Positions 1 through 8,382 of a DNA stretch of 55,008 nt are shown here, one piece after another (the first letter of the stretch is position 1; the number at the start of each line of letters is the position of its first letter). The notes under the pieces are model-generated. The model saw nothing but the letters and a program-made list of their open reading frames with translations. It searched no databases and was not told the origin of the DNA. A program made the translations under genes and the position numbers. This DNA comes from an uncultured Ruminococcus sp. (lineage in GTDB: Bacteria; Bacillota; Clostridia; Oscillospirales; Acutalibacteraceae): contig UQQD01000012.1 in assembly GCA_900543095.1 (NCBI GenBank), positions 1-55,008 of the forward strand. Reading direction: 5' to 3'.

Positions 1-32
1 GATTATTTGAAATCGAATTGTAATCAAAATGC

Positions 33-61
33 AAAAAGCTGTCCGTTTGAGACAGCTTTTG
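33..61 (-). terminator. Intrinsic terminator of cysK
   Basis: An inverted repeat AAAGCTGTC / GACAGCTTT with a 7-nt loop lies about 40 bases after the cysK stop and is followed by T-rich sequence on the minus strand. The A-rich and T-rich flanks are on both sides, so it may also work on the plus strand. Confidence 0.75.
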
Positions 62-99
62 CGATGGCTATATAAAATTGGGATATAGAAAATTCTGAA

Positions 100-1029
100 T
101 TATTCTGCGAACATAGGTGTTGAGAGGTAACGGTCGCCTGTATCGGGAAGAAGCGCTACAATTACCTTGCCCTTGTTTTCGGGGCGTTTTGCGAGGATAG
201 TTGCAGCATAAACTGCCGCGCCCGAAGAAATGCCGACAAGCAGTCCTTCTTTTCTTGCAAGCGCTCTGCCTGTTGCAAAAGCGTCCTCGTTTTCTATCGT
301 GATAACCTCATCATAAATCTTTGTATCAAGGGTTTCGGGGACAAAGCCTGCGCCGATACCTTGAATTTTGTGAGGTCCGGGCGTACCTTTTGTCAAAACA
401 GGTGAGTCTGCAGGTTCTACCGCAACTATCTTGACGTTCGGGTTTTTGCTCTTGAGGTACTCGCCTACGCCTGACACCGTGCCGCCTGTACCTACGCCTG
501 CAACAAAAATATCAACCTTGCCATCTGTATCGTCCCAGATTTCCGGACCTGTTGTATTGAAGTGAGCCTTTGGATTTGACATATTTGTAAACTGGCTCGG
601 AATAAAGCTGTTCGGAGTTGATTTTGCAAGCTCGTCAGCCTTTGCAATAGCACCCTTCATTCCCTTTGCACCGTCTGTTAAAACAAGCTCTGCGCCGTAT
701 GCTTTAAGAAGATTGCGGCGTTCAACGCTCATCGTTTCGGGCATCGTAAGAATGATTTTGTAACCTCTTGAAGCCGCAACCGAAGCAAGACCTATTCCTG
801 TGTTGCCGCTTGTCGGCTCAATTATTACCGAACCCGGCTTTAAAATTCCCTTTGCCTCGGCTTCGTCGATCATAGCCTTTGCTATTCTGTCCTTTACGCT
901 TCCGGCAGGATTGAAATATTCAAGCTTGCCGATTATGTCTGCTTCAAGTTCATTAGCTTTGATATAGTTATTGAGCTTTAAAAGCGGTGTTTTGCCGATA
1001 AGGTCTGTAATTTTTTCTGATACTTTCAT
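100..1029 (-). CDS. cysK: Cysteine synthase (O-acetylserine sulfhydrylase)
   Basis: Pyridoxal-phosphate enzyme that makes L-cysteine from O-acetylserine and sulfide in the cytoplasm. The 309-residue product has the usual family length. It shows the PLP lysine context NPAGSVKDR (Lys46), the TSGNTG substrate loop and the GTGGT phosphate-binding loop, and ends MFAE. I chose the ATG at 1029 because it follows a GGGAG ribosome-binding site and matches the family N-terminus (MKVSEKITDLIGKTPL). The open frame runs on upstream to 1143, but that part covers the promoter. The gene is monocistronic, with its own promoter, an inverted repeat over the start point, and a terminator. No serine acetyltransferase gene is adjacent. 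Confidence 0.96.
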   Translation of the reverse strand: MKVSEKITDLIGKTPLLKLNNYIKANELEADIIGKLEYFNPAGSVKDRIAKAMIDEAEAKGILKPGSVIIEPTSGNTGIGLASVAASRGYKIILTMPETMSVERRNLLKAYGAELVLTDGAKGMKGAIAKADELAKSTPNSFIPSQFTNMSNPKAHFNTTGPEIWDDTDGKVDIFVAGVGTGGTVSGVGEYLKSKNPNVKIVAVEPADSPVLTKGTPGPHKIQGIGAGFVPETLDTKIYDEVITIENEDAFATGRALARKEGLLVGISSGAAVYAATILAKRPENKGKVIVALLPDTGDRYLSTPMFAE

Positions 1030-1082
1030 AATTTTTCTCCCTTTCGTTTTGAGCTTTACAGCCCGCTTGATTTCAGTAATTA

Positions 1083-1139
1083 CTATAAAGCCTACTGACT
1101 TTATAGGTTTATTATAGCACCGACATATGCTGCTGTCAA
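1083..1139 (-). promoter_or_regulatory. cysK promoter with palindromic operator candidate
   Basis: On the minus strand a perfect -35 TTGACA (1134-1139) is separated by 17 bases from a perfect -10 TATAAT (1111-1116). Just downstream, over the expected start point, lies a perfect inverted repeat CTATAAAG / CTTTATAG (1083-1090 and 1099-1106, 8-base spacer). A consensus promoter with a palindrome on the start site fits repression. In Firmicutes an Rrf2-type repressor such as CymR controls cysK, but assigning this site to that family is inference. Confidence 0.7.
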
Positions 1140-1235
1140 GCATTAATTTTATATTTTTGAAAATTTTTCCTTTATTAAAACTTTGGCAAACAAAATATGG
1201 GATTTGTCAACTTAAAATATCATTTGAATTTTGGG

Positions 1236-1270
1236 CAAAACAAAAGCCCCACAAAAGTGAGGCTTTTGTA
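1236..1270 (-). terminator. Intrinsic terminator of the amylase gene
   Basis: Near-perfect hairpin CAAAAGCC..CAC / GTG..GGCTTTTG with an AAAA/TTTT loop (1241-1268), directly after the amylase stop and followed by a T-rich run on the minus strand. Confidence 0.8.
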
Positions 1271-1283
1271 CTAAGCGTAATAA

Positions 1284-3881
1284 TTATTCCGGAATAGTAA
1301 CATCCTGTCCGACATTGCCGATGTTGGAATAGTTGCCTGCAATGTACTTTTGAATGAGTGTTACGTCCCTGATTGACAATCTGCCGTCGCCGTTGACATC
1401 CGCAAGCGCAAACAGTTTTGCGTCGCAGGTTTTAAGTCCGATACTGTATTTCTGGATAAGACTTGCGTCGGCAATCGTGATTGCATCGTCCAAATTTACA
1501 TCTCCGCATTTATAGGTTCTTGTCGGAACAGTTGTAGGCGGAACGATAGTTGTCGGCTCCTCGGTGGTTGTAGGAGCAACCGTAGTCGGCTCCTCGGTGG
1601 TTGTAGGAGCAATCGTTGTAGGTGCCTCAGTCGTTGTAGGAGCAACCGTTGTAGGTGCCTCGGTCGTTGTAGGAGCAATCGTTGTAGGTGCCTCGGTCGT
1701 TGTAGGCTCTTCCGTAGTCGGCTGGGTAACATCCTTGGTTACATCGGTTGCTTCTACCTCCTGCTTTGCGGGCACGAGGTCGGTATCTGTCCATGATTTT
1801 GATGAAGTAAGAGCAAATATCTTTGAGTGATTGCCCAATCTGAGCTTTGTTGAAGAACCGTCGCCCGGGAACTGTTGGTTCTGACCCGAAGCGTTTACAA
1901 TAACGGTAGCATACTCTGATTTTGAAAGGTCAAAATCGGATGATGTGACCTCGCCTGTTTCATTGTCCTTTTCAAGACAGGTTGTTGGAACTTCCAGGTA
2001 ATAGTAGCCCGATGCTTCGTCATACTGCATCGTCTGTCCCGGCCAACCGTTGTTTGAGTATGTTTTTTCGGTTGATGTTTCTTCATCATAGATATATACG
2101 TTATACGGAACTTTCCAAGACTTTCTTTTTTCGTTATTGAAGAATATATAAATTCCCGAACCGTTATCCTCGGTCTTTACATATTTATATACATCCTCTG
2201 AGGTCTGTCCGTTGCCGTCGGTTGCGGTAAGCGTCAGTGTGATAGTATCGCCGTAGTTATAATCCGAACCGATGCGGATAGATGTTGTGCCGGTATAGGT
2301 AACAGGAGTTGAATCATCAAGGCAATATGTACCCGAAACAGCATTTTCAAGTCCGAGAGTAGTTACCATGGTGTCACCCTTGAAGCTTCCGCTTGCCGCA
2401 GAGCAGGTGTTTTTCGGAGTTGGCGTTTCATCATAAACAACCGCAACGCCCGTTGAACCGATAGAACCTGTAAGAGTACCGCCGGATACCGTAAACTTTG
2501 CGCCTGTAATTGTATCTGTATATGTGCCGTCGGCAAGACCTGTGTTTGCAATGCTTACATCGGCATTTGTACCGTTTGTATTTGAAAGCACAATTCCGCT
2601 TGTGCCTCTTACAACATAGGCGATATTATCCGATGAACCGAGGCTTTCCGACTGACCTACAAAGTTGTTATGGAACTTGTTGATCTCGGAAACGGCTGTG
2701 CTCTTGTAGGTGGTGTCGTTTGCGGCTTCGCCCATAAGAGCCGTGCCGGGACGTGCAAAATAGAGTGACGTTGCATCTTTTCTTGAAGCAACGATTGCCC
2801 AAGCCTTTACTATGTTCTCATCCGAAACGCCCGCTGTATTTGAAAGTCCGGCAGAACCCGATGTGCCTTCAAATGTATCATGTGATTCTGCCCAGAGAAC
2901 TACGTTTGAAGCATCAGCGCCTGATTTATACTTAGCGTTTACGGCAGACGACGCCTTGCCGTTTACAACATTATACAGAACAGAATCGCCTGTTTTATTA
3001 TCAGTAACATTAATATATTTGGTGTATGAATCAAAGCTTCTGCCTGCACCGCAGGTGTTGAGAATCTCGCCGTAGATATAGAGATCGTTGCCTGTTTTGG
3101 ATTTGTAATATTCGCCTGCTTTGTCTGAAATCTCCTGCCAATAATCAGAAGCGTAATCTCCGTCATCGGGAGTTTCTATATGCTTTGCCGCATCGAAACG
3201 GAAGCCGTCAACGCCGCAGTCAATACATTCTTTAAGAAGATCGACAACTGCGTCCTGAACATTTTGATTACCGGTATTGAGGTCTGGGCAATTTGAAACG
3301 TGTCCCTGAACAACGCTCTTTACGCTTGCGTCGCTTGCAGAGATCTTGTTGCTGCGGAAATAATCGCTCTTGTTGTCATAGAAATCAGGCTGATATGTTT
3401 TAACCTGAGGGCTTAATGAGTTGGGATCATTCTCATTTTCATTGCCCATATGGTTTGATACAATATCGCAGATAATCTTAATTCCGTACTTGTCGGCTTC
3501 TGTACAAAGGTCGGCAAGCTCCTCCTTTGTGCCAAGCCAGGTTTGCTGGGCTATAGACATACTTACCGGCTGATACAGCTTCCACCACTGACCCGAAACA
3601 TCGGCAGAGGCACTGTAATCCTTTGGCTGCTGTACAGGAGAGGTCTGTACGGTTGAATATCCTGCTGCCGCAATAGAGGGCAGGTTTTCTTTTATTGAGT
3701 TATAAGACCAGTTAAATGCGTGCAAAATAACACCGTCCTGCACCTTTGCCTGAACAGGCGCAGAGGAGGAAACGCTTGATTCGTCCGACGAAACAGCGTT
3801 TGCCGTGATTGCAAATGCAGCCGATGATGTTATGAGCGATGCCGCAATAACAAGGCTTACAATTTTTTTGATTGGTTTCAT
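1284..3881 (-). CDS. Secreted GH13 alpha-amylase with CBM26-like module and C-terminal dockerin
   Basis: Extracellular starch-hydrolysing enzyme of 865 residues. A signal peptide (MKPIKKIV start, hydrophobic core, AxA cleavage near residue 29) precedes a catalytic domain at about 48-480. That domain closely resembles Bacillus subtilis AmyE (GH13 subfamily 28). The nucleophile is Asp230 (GFRFDAAKH), the acid/base Glu272 (IYGEIL) and the third carboxylate Asp335 (WAESHDT). About 575-705 looks like a CBM26 starch-binding module. A Thr/Pro linker of 11-residue repeats follows, then a two-loop type I dockerin (about 795-860) with calcium loops starting DVNLDDA and DVNGDGR. The ATG at 3881 is preferred to the one at 3890 because the AGAAAGG site abuts the first ATG but sits 9 bases before the second. 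The dockerin implies assembly on a cohesin scaffold (amylosome), which is inferred. Confidence 0.94.
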   Translation of the reverse strand: MKPIKKIVSLVIAASLITSSAAFAITANAVSSDESSVSSSAPVQAKVQDGVILHAFNWSYNSIKENLPSIAAAGYSTVQTSPVQQPKDYSASADVSGQWWKLYQPVSMSIAQQTWLGTKEELADLCTEADKYGIKIICDIVSNHMGNENENDPNSLSPQVKTYQPDFYDNKSDYFRSNKISASDASVKSVVQGHVSNCPDLNTGNQNVQDAVVDLLKECIDCGVDGFRFDAAKHIETPDDGDYASDYWQEISDKAGEYYKSKTGNDLYIYGEILNTCGAGRSFDSYTKYINVTDNKTGDSVLYNVVNGKASSAVNAKYKSGADASNVVLWAESHDTFEGTSGSAGLSNTAGVSDENIVKAWAIVASRKDATSLYFARPGTALMGEAANDTTYKSTAVSEINKFHNNFVGQSESLGSSDNIAYVVRGTSGIVLSNTNGTNADVSIANTGLADGTYTDTITGAKFTVSGGTLTGSIGSTGVAVVYDETPTPKNTCSAASGSFKGDTMVTTLGLENAVSGTYCLDDSTPVTYTGTTSIRIGSDYNYGDTITLTLTATDGNGQTSEDVYKYVKTEDNGSGIYIFFNNEKRKSWKVPYNVYIYDEETSTEKTYSNNGWPGQTMQYDEASGYYYLEVPTTCLEKDNETGEVTSSDFDLSKSEYATVIVNASGQNQQFPGDGSSTKLRLGNHSKIFALTSSKSWTDTDLVPAKQEVEATDVTKDVTQPTTEEPTTTEAPTTIAPTTTEAPTTVAPTTTEAPTTIAPTTTEEPTTVAPTTTEEPTTIVPPTTVPTRTYKCGDVNLDDAITIADASLIQKYSIGLKTCDAKLFALADVNGDGRLSIRDVTLIQKYIAGNYSNIGNVGQDVTIPE
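1540..1730 (-). repeat. Tandem 33-bp repeats coding the amylase Thr/Pro linker
   Basis: The linker is built from units of the type APTTTEAPTTI, 11 residues or 33 bases each, repeated about six times with A/E and I/V alternation. The DNA is repetitive enough to vary in length by slippage. Such linkers usually separate catalytic and dockerin modules and are often O-glycosylated in Gram-positive secreted enzymes (family knowledge). Confidence 0.85.
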
Positions 3882-3912
3882 CAAAAACATCCTTTCTAAT
3901 TAATACGTCTTA

Positions 3913-3941
3913 ATTATATCAAAGCGAGCAAAAAATGTATA
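3913..3941 (-). promoter_or_regulatory. Putative amylase promoter
   Basis: Minus-strand -10 TATAAT (3913-3918) with a weaker -35 TATACA (3936-3941) at 17-base spacing, about 35 bases before the start codon. No clear catabolite-response palindrome is visible between it and the divergent pot promoter. Confidence 0.55.
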
Positions 3942-4057
3942 TGTTAATTGCTACAAATTTGATTTGAAAATTTTGTGCAAAATTTGCAAATCCTTGGAAC
4001 AATATGCAAAACGTACTTTATAAACAACAGGCTGTCCCATTTTTTTACATATACTGA

Positions 4058-4086
4058 TTGACATTTCAAATTTATTAGAATATAAT
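4058..4086 (+). promoter_or_regulatory. potABCD promoter
   Basis: Perfect TTGACA (4058-4063), 17-base spacer and perfect TATAAT (4081-4086), about 72 bases before potA. The leader contains a short hairpin GGTGT-TTT-ACACC followed by five T (4107-4124), which is too weak to call an attenuator. Confidence 0.85.
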
Positions 4087-4158
4087 TTTTAATGATACTT
4101 TATCGTGGTGTTTTACACCTTTTTATCAAAATTTCAAAACGGACAGAGTGGTGCATAA

Positions 4159-5571
4159 ATGGAGCAGACGGCTAAGAAAACGATAGTTTCGCTAAAGGAT
4201 ATTTTTGTAAGATTTGACGGAGAGGTAATTCTCAATCACATTAATCTTGATATTTGCGAAAAGGAATTTGTGACTATCTTGGGTCCGAGCGGCTGCGGCA
4301 AAACAACAACCCTCAGAATTATCGGCGGTTTTGTTGAGCCCGAAAGCGGAGATGTGATATTTGACGGTAAAAGGATTAATAATCTTCCTCCGAACAAACG
4401 CAATGTAAATACCGTTTTTCAGAAATATTCGCTGTTTCCCCACCTTAATGTTTACGATAACGTCGCATTCGGGCTAAAGCTTAAAAGGCTCCCGAAAGAT
4501 GAAATAAAAGCAAAGGTCACAAAGATGCTTGCCGCAGTTGACCTCAAGGGCTATGAAAAGCGTTCCATATCCAAGCTTTCGGGCGGTCAGCAGCAGCGTG
4601 TTGCCATTGCAAGGGCGCTTGTATGCGACCCTGAAATAATTTTGCTTGACGAACCGCTCGGTGCGCTTGACCTAAAGCTGAGAAAAAGTATGCAGCTTGA
4701 ATTAAAAGAAATTCAGCAAAAAACTGAAAAAACCTTTATATATGTAACCCACGACCAAGAGGAAGCACTGACTATGAGCGACAGAGTGGTTGTTATGAAC
4801 AACGGCTCTATTGAGCAAATCGGCACTCCCGAGGATATATACAACGAGCCGGTCAATGCGTTCGTAGCCGACTTTATCGGAGAAGCAAACATTTTAAACG
4901 GCATTATGATAGACGACTGCCGTATAGAAATACTCGGCAAAGAGCTTGAGTGCGTTGACAAAGGATTCGGCAAAAATGCGCCTGTTGACGTTGTTATCCG
5001 TCCCGAAGACATTGAAATAACAACCCCGGAAAACGGACAGCTTACGGGCGTTGTGGAAAATTCGACCTTTAAGGGCGTGCACTACGAGATGAGCGTGATG
5101 TGCGAGGGCTGCGAAATACTCATACATTCAACCAAAACCGCCGAAATAGGCAGCAGGATAGGTATGCGTGTAATCCCGTTTAACATTCAGATTATGAACA
5201 AGCTTCTGCCGTTTTATGATAATGTTATTGAAGCCGAGGTTTCATACGGTGACGAAAACGGCAACTGCTTTGAATTTGAGCTTGAGGGTGAAACAATAAA
5301 GGTGGAAAACCACTTCTTTGCCCAAGGAACAAAACTCAGAATCACTCTGCCGCCGGACGCACTTTCGCTTGCGGCAGACGGTATCGGCGACCTTAAAGAC
5401 CTTTATATTGAATCGGTCGTTTACAAAGGCAGACACAATGAGATAATTCTTGAGTCCGACGAGCGCAAATGGCTTATGCTCAGCGACACCGACGAACAGG
5501 TTGCAACCTACGTTCCGCTGAGCTTTGATTTTGAAAAAGCAAAATTTGAAGTAATCGGACAGGAGGGCTGA
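4159..5571 (+). CDS. potA: Spermidine/putrescine ABC transporter ATP-binding protein, with extended C-terminus
   Basis: ATPase that powers polyamine uptake by PotBCD. Visible motifs are Walker A GPSGCGKT (42-49), signature LSGGQ (139-143), Walker B IILLDEP (159-165) and the switch His197. A TOBE-type regulatory region follows at about 240-355. The protein is 470 residues, while PotA is usually about 350-380. The extra 115 residues (about 356-470) are beta-rich by composition and may be a second TOBE-like domain. First gene of potABCD, and potB starts 2 bases after its stop. The identification rests on the linked permeases and the PotD-like binding protein. Substrate preference within the polyamines cannot be read from sequence. 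Confidence 0.92.
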   Translation: MEQTAKKTIVSLKDIFVRFDGEVILNHINLDICEKEFVTILGPSGCGKTTTLRIIGGFVEPESGDVIFDGKRINNLPPNKRNVNTVFQKYSLFPHLNVYDNVAFGLKLKRLPKDEIKAKVTKMLAAVDLKGYEKRSISKLSGGQQQRVAIARALVCDPEIILLDEPLGALDLKLRKSMQLELKEIQQKTEKTFIYVTHDQEEALTMSDRVVVMNNGSIEQIGTPEDIYNEPVNAFVADFIGEANILNGIMIDDCRIEILGKELECVDKGFGKNAPVDVVIRPEDIEITTPENGQLTGVVENSTFKGVHYEMSVMCEGCEILIHSTKTAEIGSRIGMRVIPFNIQIMNKLLPFYDNVIEAEVSYGDENGNCFEFELEGETIKVENHFFAQGTKLRITLPPDALSLAADGIGDLKDLYIESVVYKGRHNEIILESDERKWLMLSDTDEQVATYVPLSFDFEKAKFEVIGQEG

Positions 5572-5573
5572 AA

Positions 5574-6365
5574 ATGAAATCACGCAAGCCCTCTATTCCC
5601 TACCTCATATGGATGGTAGTTTTTACAATGATACCCATTGTTATGATAGGCATAACGGCTTTTAAGGACAAGCAGGGCAATTTTTCGCTTCAGCCGATGA
5701 TAAATGCGTTTTATTACACTGATGTATTTGTAAAGTCGCTTTGGATAGCGCTTATCTCAACAGCCATATGCCTTTTGCTTGCATATCCGCTTGCATACAT
5801 CATAACAAGAATGAAAAAGTCCTCGCAGAACACCGTAATTATGCTGATGATGATACCTATGTGGATGAATTTTCTCCTCAGGATATATGCGTGGATAACG
5901 ATACTGCAAAAAAACGGACCCGTTGATATGGCGCTTTCGTTTCTCGGTATTCACGGAACATATATCGGCAACACTGCGGCCGTTGTGTTGGGAATGGTTT
6001 ATGAATATCTGCCGTTTATGGTACTGCCGATATACACCGTTATGAGCAAAATTGACGGAGGACTTATAGAGGCGGCTCAGGATCTCGGTTCAAACAACTT
6101 TGCGGTATTCAAAAAGGTGGTTTTCCCGTTGAGCATACCCGGCGTTATTTCGGGAATAACACTTGTTTTTGTGCCGAGCGCAAGCACGTTTCTTGTAGCT
6201 CAGTATCTTGGCGGAACGGACGATATTATGATAGGCGATATTATTGACAAGATTTTTTGGACCGACCGGAACACAGGCTCGGCAATCTCGCTTATCCTTA
6301 TGATATTTATTTTTGTTTTCCTTGTTATTATGAACTTCTTTGGCGACGAGGAGGCGATTGCGTGA
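5574..6365 (+). CDS. potB: Spermidine/putrescine ABC transporter permease
   Basis: Inner-membrane permease of 263 residues with about six hydrophobic segments. It carries the EAA loop that contacts the ATPase (EAAQDLGSNNFAVFKKV, followed by a PLSIPG turn). A GGAGGG ribosome-binding site lies inside the end of potA. Its stop overlaps the potC start. It pairs with PotC as the transmembrane heterodimer of the polyamine importer. Confidence 0.94.
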   Translation: MKSRKPSIPYLIWMVVFTMIPIVMIGITAFKDKQGNFSLQPMINAFYYTDVFVKSLWIALISTAICLLLAYPLAYIITRMKKSSQNTVIMLMMIPMWMNFLLRIYAWITILQKNGPVDMALSFLGIHGTYIGNTAAVVLGMVYEYLPFMVLPIYTVMSKIDGGLIEAAQDLGSNNFAVFKKVVFPLSIPGVISGITLVFVPSASTFLVAQYLGGTDDIMIGDIIDKIFWTDRNTGSAISLILMIFIFVFLVIMNFFGDEEAIA

Positions 6366-7177
6366 AAAACCACAAGAGCAAAAACGGCGTTTTGTCAAAA
6401 ATCTATATTGTTTTGCTGATGATATTTATGTATGCGCCGATTGCGGTTTTGATCTTCTTTTCGTTCAACGACAGCAAAACGACTATTTGGAAGGGCTTTA
6501 CGCTTAAATGGTATGAACAGCTTTTTAAGGACGATAATATAATGAACGCCCTTGGCAACACGCTGATAATTGCGGTGCTTGCGTCAATCTTTGCAACCGT
6601 ACTCGGAACAGCCGCCGCAATAGGAATAAGCAACTTCAAAGGTAAAAAACGTCTTATAATTCAAAATGTGTCCAACATACCGATTATCAGCCCCGACATC
6701 GTTATGGGCGTTTCGCTTATGCTTCTGTTTACGTTTTTGGGCGTTATGTTCAACTTTGAAATGGGTTTCTTTACGGTTTTGATAGCGCACATCTGCTTTT
6801 GCGTTCCGTTTGTTGTTCTTAACGTTATGCCGAGGATAAAACGTATGGATCAAAGCATTTACGACGCTGCGCTTGATCTCGGATGTAACCAGTGGCAGGC
6901 ATTTTACAAGGTTATAATTCACGAACTGATGCCCGGAATTTTTTCGGGACTTCTGATGAGCTTTACCTATTCGCTTGATGATTTTATCATAACCTATTTT
7001 ACAAGAGGAGCAAAGTTTCAAAACCTCTCTATTGAGATATATTCAATGACGCACAGAAGAATATCTCCGAAAATCAACGCTCTTTCCGCCCTGCTTTTTC
7101 TTGCGGTGCTCATCGTTATGATATTGATAAATCTGCGTGACAGACACGATGAAAAGGCAATGGCGAAGAAAACATAA
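6362..7177 (+). CDS. potC: Spermidine/putrescine ABC transporter permease
   Basis: Second permease, 271 residues, with about six hydrophobic segments and the EAA loop DAALDLGCNQWQAFYKV. I place the start at the GTG at 6362, which overlaps the potB stop as GTGA. A strong GAGGAGG site lies just upstream and the product then begins VKNHKSKNG like other PotC proteins. An in-frame ATG at 6257 would add 35 residues that merely overlap potB, so I rejected it. The coupling suggests translational linkage of the two permeases. Confidence 0.92.
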   Translation: MKNHKSKNGVLSKIYIVLLMIFMYAPIAVLIFFSFNDSKTTIWKGFTLKWYEQLFKDDNIMNALGNTLIIAVLASIFATVLGTAAAIGISNFKGKKRLIIQNVSNIPIISPDIVMGVSLMLLFTFLGVMFNFEMGFFTVLIAHICFCVPFVVLNVMPRIKRMDQSIYDAALDLGCNQWQAFYKVIIHELMPGIFSGLLMSFTYSLDDFIITYFTRGAKFQNLSIEIYSMTHRRISPKINALSALLFLAVLIVMILINLRDRHDEKAMAKKT

Positions 7178-7204
7178 ATAAATGAGGAGTAAAGGAGTTA
7201 AAAA

Positions 7205-8278
7205 ATGAAAAGAGTAATCAGCATTATCCTTGTTCTTGTGCTTTCGGCAGTTACCGCCTGCTTTGCGGGATGCGGCGAAACAACCAAGAACGCAGGCGAA
7301 GTCAATGTTTACAACTGGGGCGAGTATATTTCAAACGGTGAAGACGGACTTATGGACGTTATTGACGAGTTTGAAAAAGAAACGGGAATTACGGTAAACT
7401 ATACAACATATGAAACCAACGAGGAGCTTTACAATATGCTGAAAAACAGCAATGTAAGCTATGACGTTGTTATTCCGTCGGAGTATATGATAAGCAAAAT
7501 GATTGATGAGGATATGTTGCTTGAGCTTAACTTTGACAATATTCCTAACTACAAATACATCACGGATCGCTTCAAAAATTTAGCCTGCGATCCCGACGGC
7601 AAATACACCGTTTGCTACAGCTGGGGTGTTACGGCAATGGTTTATGACAAGACCAAGGTGTCTGAAAAGCCGACTTCGTGGGAGGCTCTTTGGGACGAAA
7701 ATCTCAGCGGAGAAATCTTGATGTTCAACAACAGCAGAGACGCTATGGCTATCGCAATGCAGCTATGCTCAATTAATCCCGCAAACTGCACAAATGACGA
7801 TGTTGACAAGGCAGCCGCAAAGCTTGCCGAGCAAAAGCCGCTTCTTAAAAAATACGTTATGGATCAGGTGTTTACCGAAATGGAAAACAGTCAGGCCGCA
7901 ATAGCTCCCTATTACGCAGGCGATATTGCTACAATGATAGAAGCTAACCCCGATCTTGACTATGCGCTTCCAAAGGACGGCTCAAACCTGTTTTATGATG
8001 CAATGTGTATTCCAAAATGCAGTAAGAATAAGGAAAACGCAGAAAAATTCATTAACTTTATGCAAAAGCCCGAGGTTGCCGCCGCTACCTGCGAATACCT
8101 GAGATACGGCACGCCGAACCGGGAAGCGTTTGACAGCTATGTAAGCGACGACATTAAAAACAGCGAGCTGACATCTCCAAGCGATGAATATCTTGACAAA
8201 TGCTATGTTTTCACAAATGTATCGGACGAGGTATATTCATATATGCAGGAACAGTTCGTAAAAATCCAGGCTGAATAA
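7205..8278 (+). CDS. potD: Spermidine/putrescine-binding lipoprotein
   Basis: Extracellular solute-binding protein that delivers polyamines to PotBC. The 357-residue product starts with a lipoprotein signal peptide ending FAGC (Cys23, an acceptable though not ideal lipobox). The mature part opens with the PotD-type NVYNWGEYI segment, where the tryptophan belongs to the polyamine-binding site in the family. An AAAGGAG ribosome-binding site precedes the ATG. Last gene of the operon, followed by a strong terminator. Confidence 0.93.
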   Translation: MKRVISIILVLVLSAVTACFAGCGETTKNAGEVNVYNWGEYISNGEDGLMDVIDEFEKETGITVNYTTYETNEELYNMLKNSNVSYDVVIPSEYMISKMIDEDMLLELNFDNIPNYKYITDRFKNLACDPDGKYTVCYSWGVTAMVYDKTKVSEKPTSWEALWDENLSGEILMFNNSRDAMAIAMQLCSINPANCTNDDVDKAAAKLAEQKPLLKKYVMDQVFTEMENSQAAIAPYYAGDIATMIEANPDLDYALPKDGSNLFYDAMCIPKCSKNKENAEKFINFMQKPEVAAATCEYLRYGTPNREAFDSYVSDDIKNSELTSPSDEYLDKCYVFTNVSDEVYSYMQEQFVKIQAE

Positions 8279-8307
8279 CCGACATAATAATATATTAACA
8301 AGATAAC

Positions 8308-8348
8308 AAAAGCCGACTGAGAGAGCTTGTCTTTCAGTCGGCTTTTGT
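8308..8348 (+). terminator. Terminator of potABCD (bidirectional)
   Basis: Thirteen-base stem AAAAGCCGACTGA (8308-8320) / TCAGTCGGCTTTT (8334-8346) with a 13-base loop. The A/T flanks allow use by both the pot operon and the convergent COG0523 gene. Confidence 0.9.
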
Positions 8349-8382
8349 ATTTGATGTGTTGTATCATAAACCGGTTTCGACG

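Noticed and set aside
1564..1830. 88-codon open frame opposite the amylase linker
   Set aside because: It is a shadow of the 33-bp tandem repeats (Val/Gly-rich repeats), has no ribosome-binding site, and lies inside the clear amylase gene.
4107..4124. Attenuator in the pot leader (GGTGT-TTT-ACACC then T5)
   Set aside because: The stem has only 5 bp and there is no alternative pairing. It is probably not functional on its own.
6257..6361. Upstream start of potC
   Set aside because: It would add 35 residues overlapping potB in another frame. The GTG at 6362 has the strong GAGGAGG site and a GTGA overlap with the potB stop.
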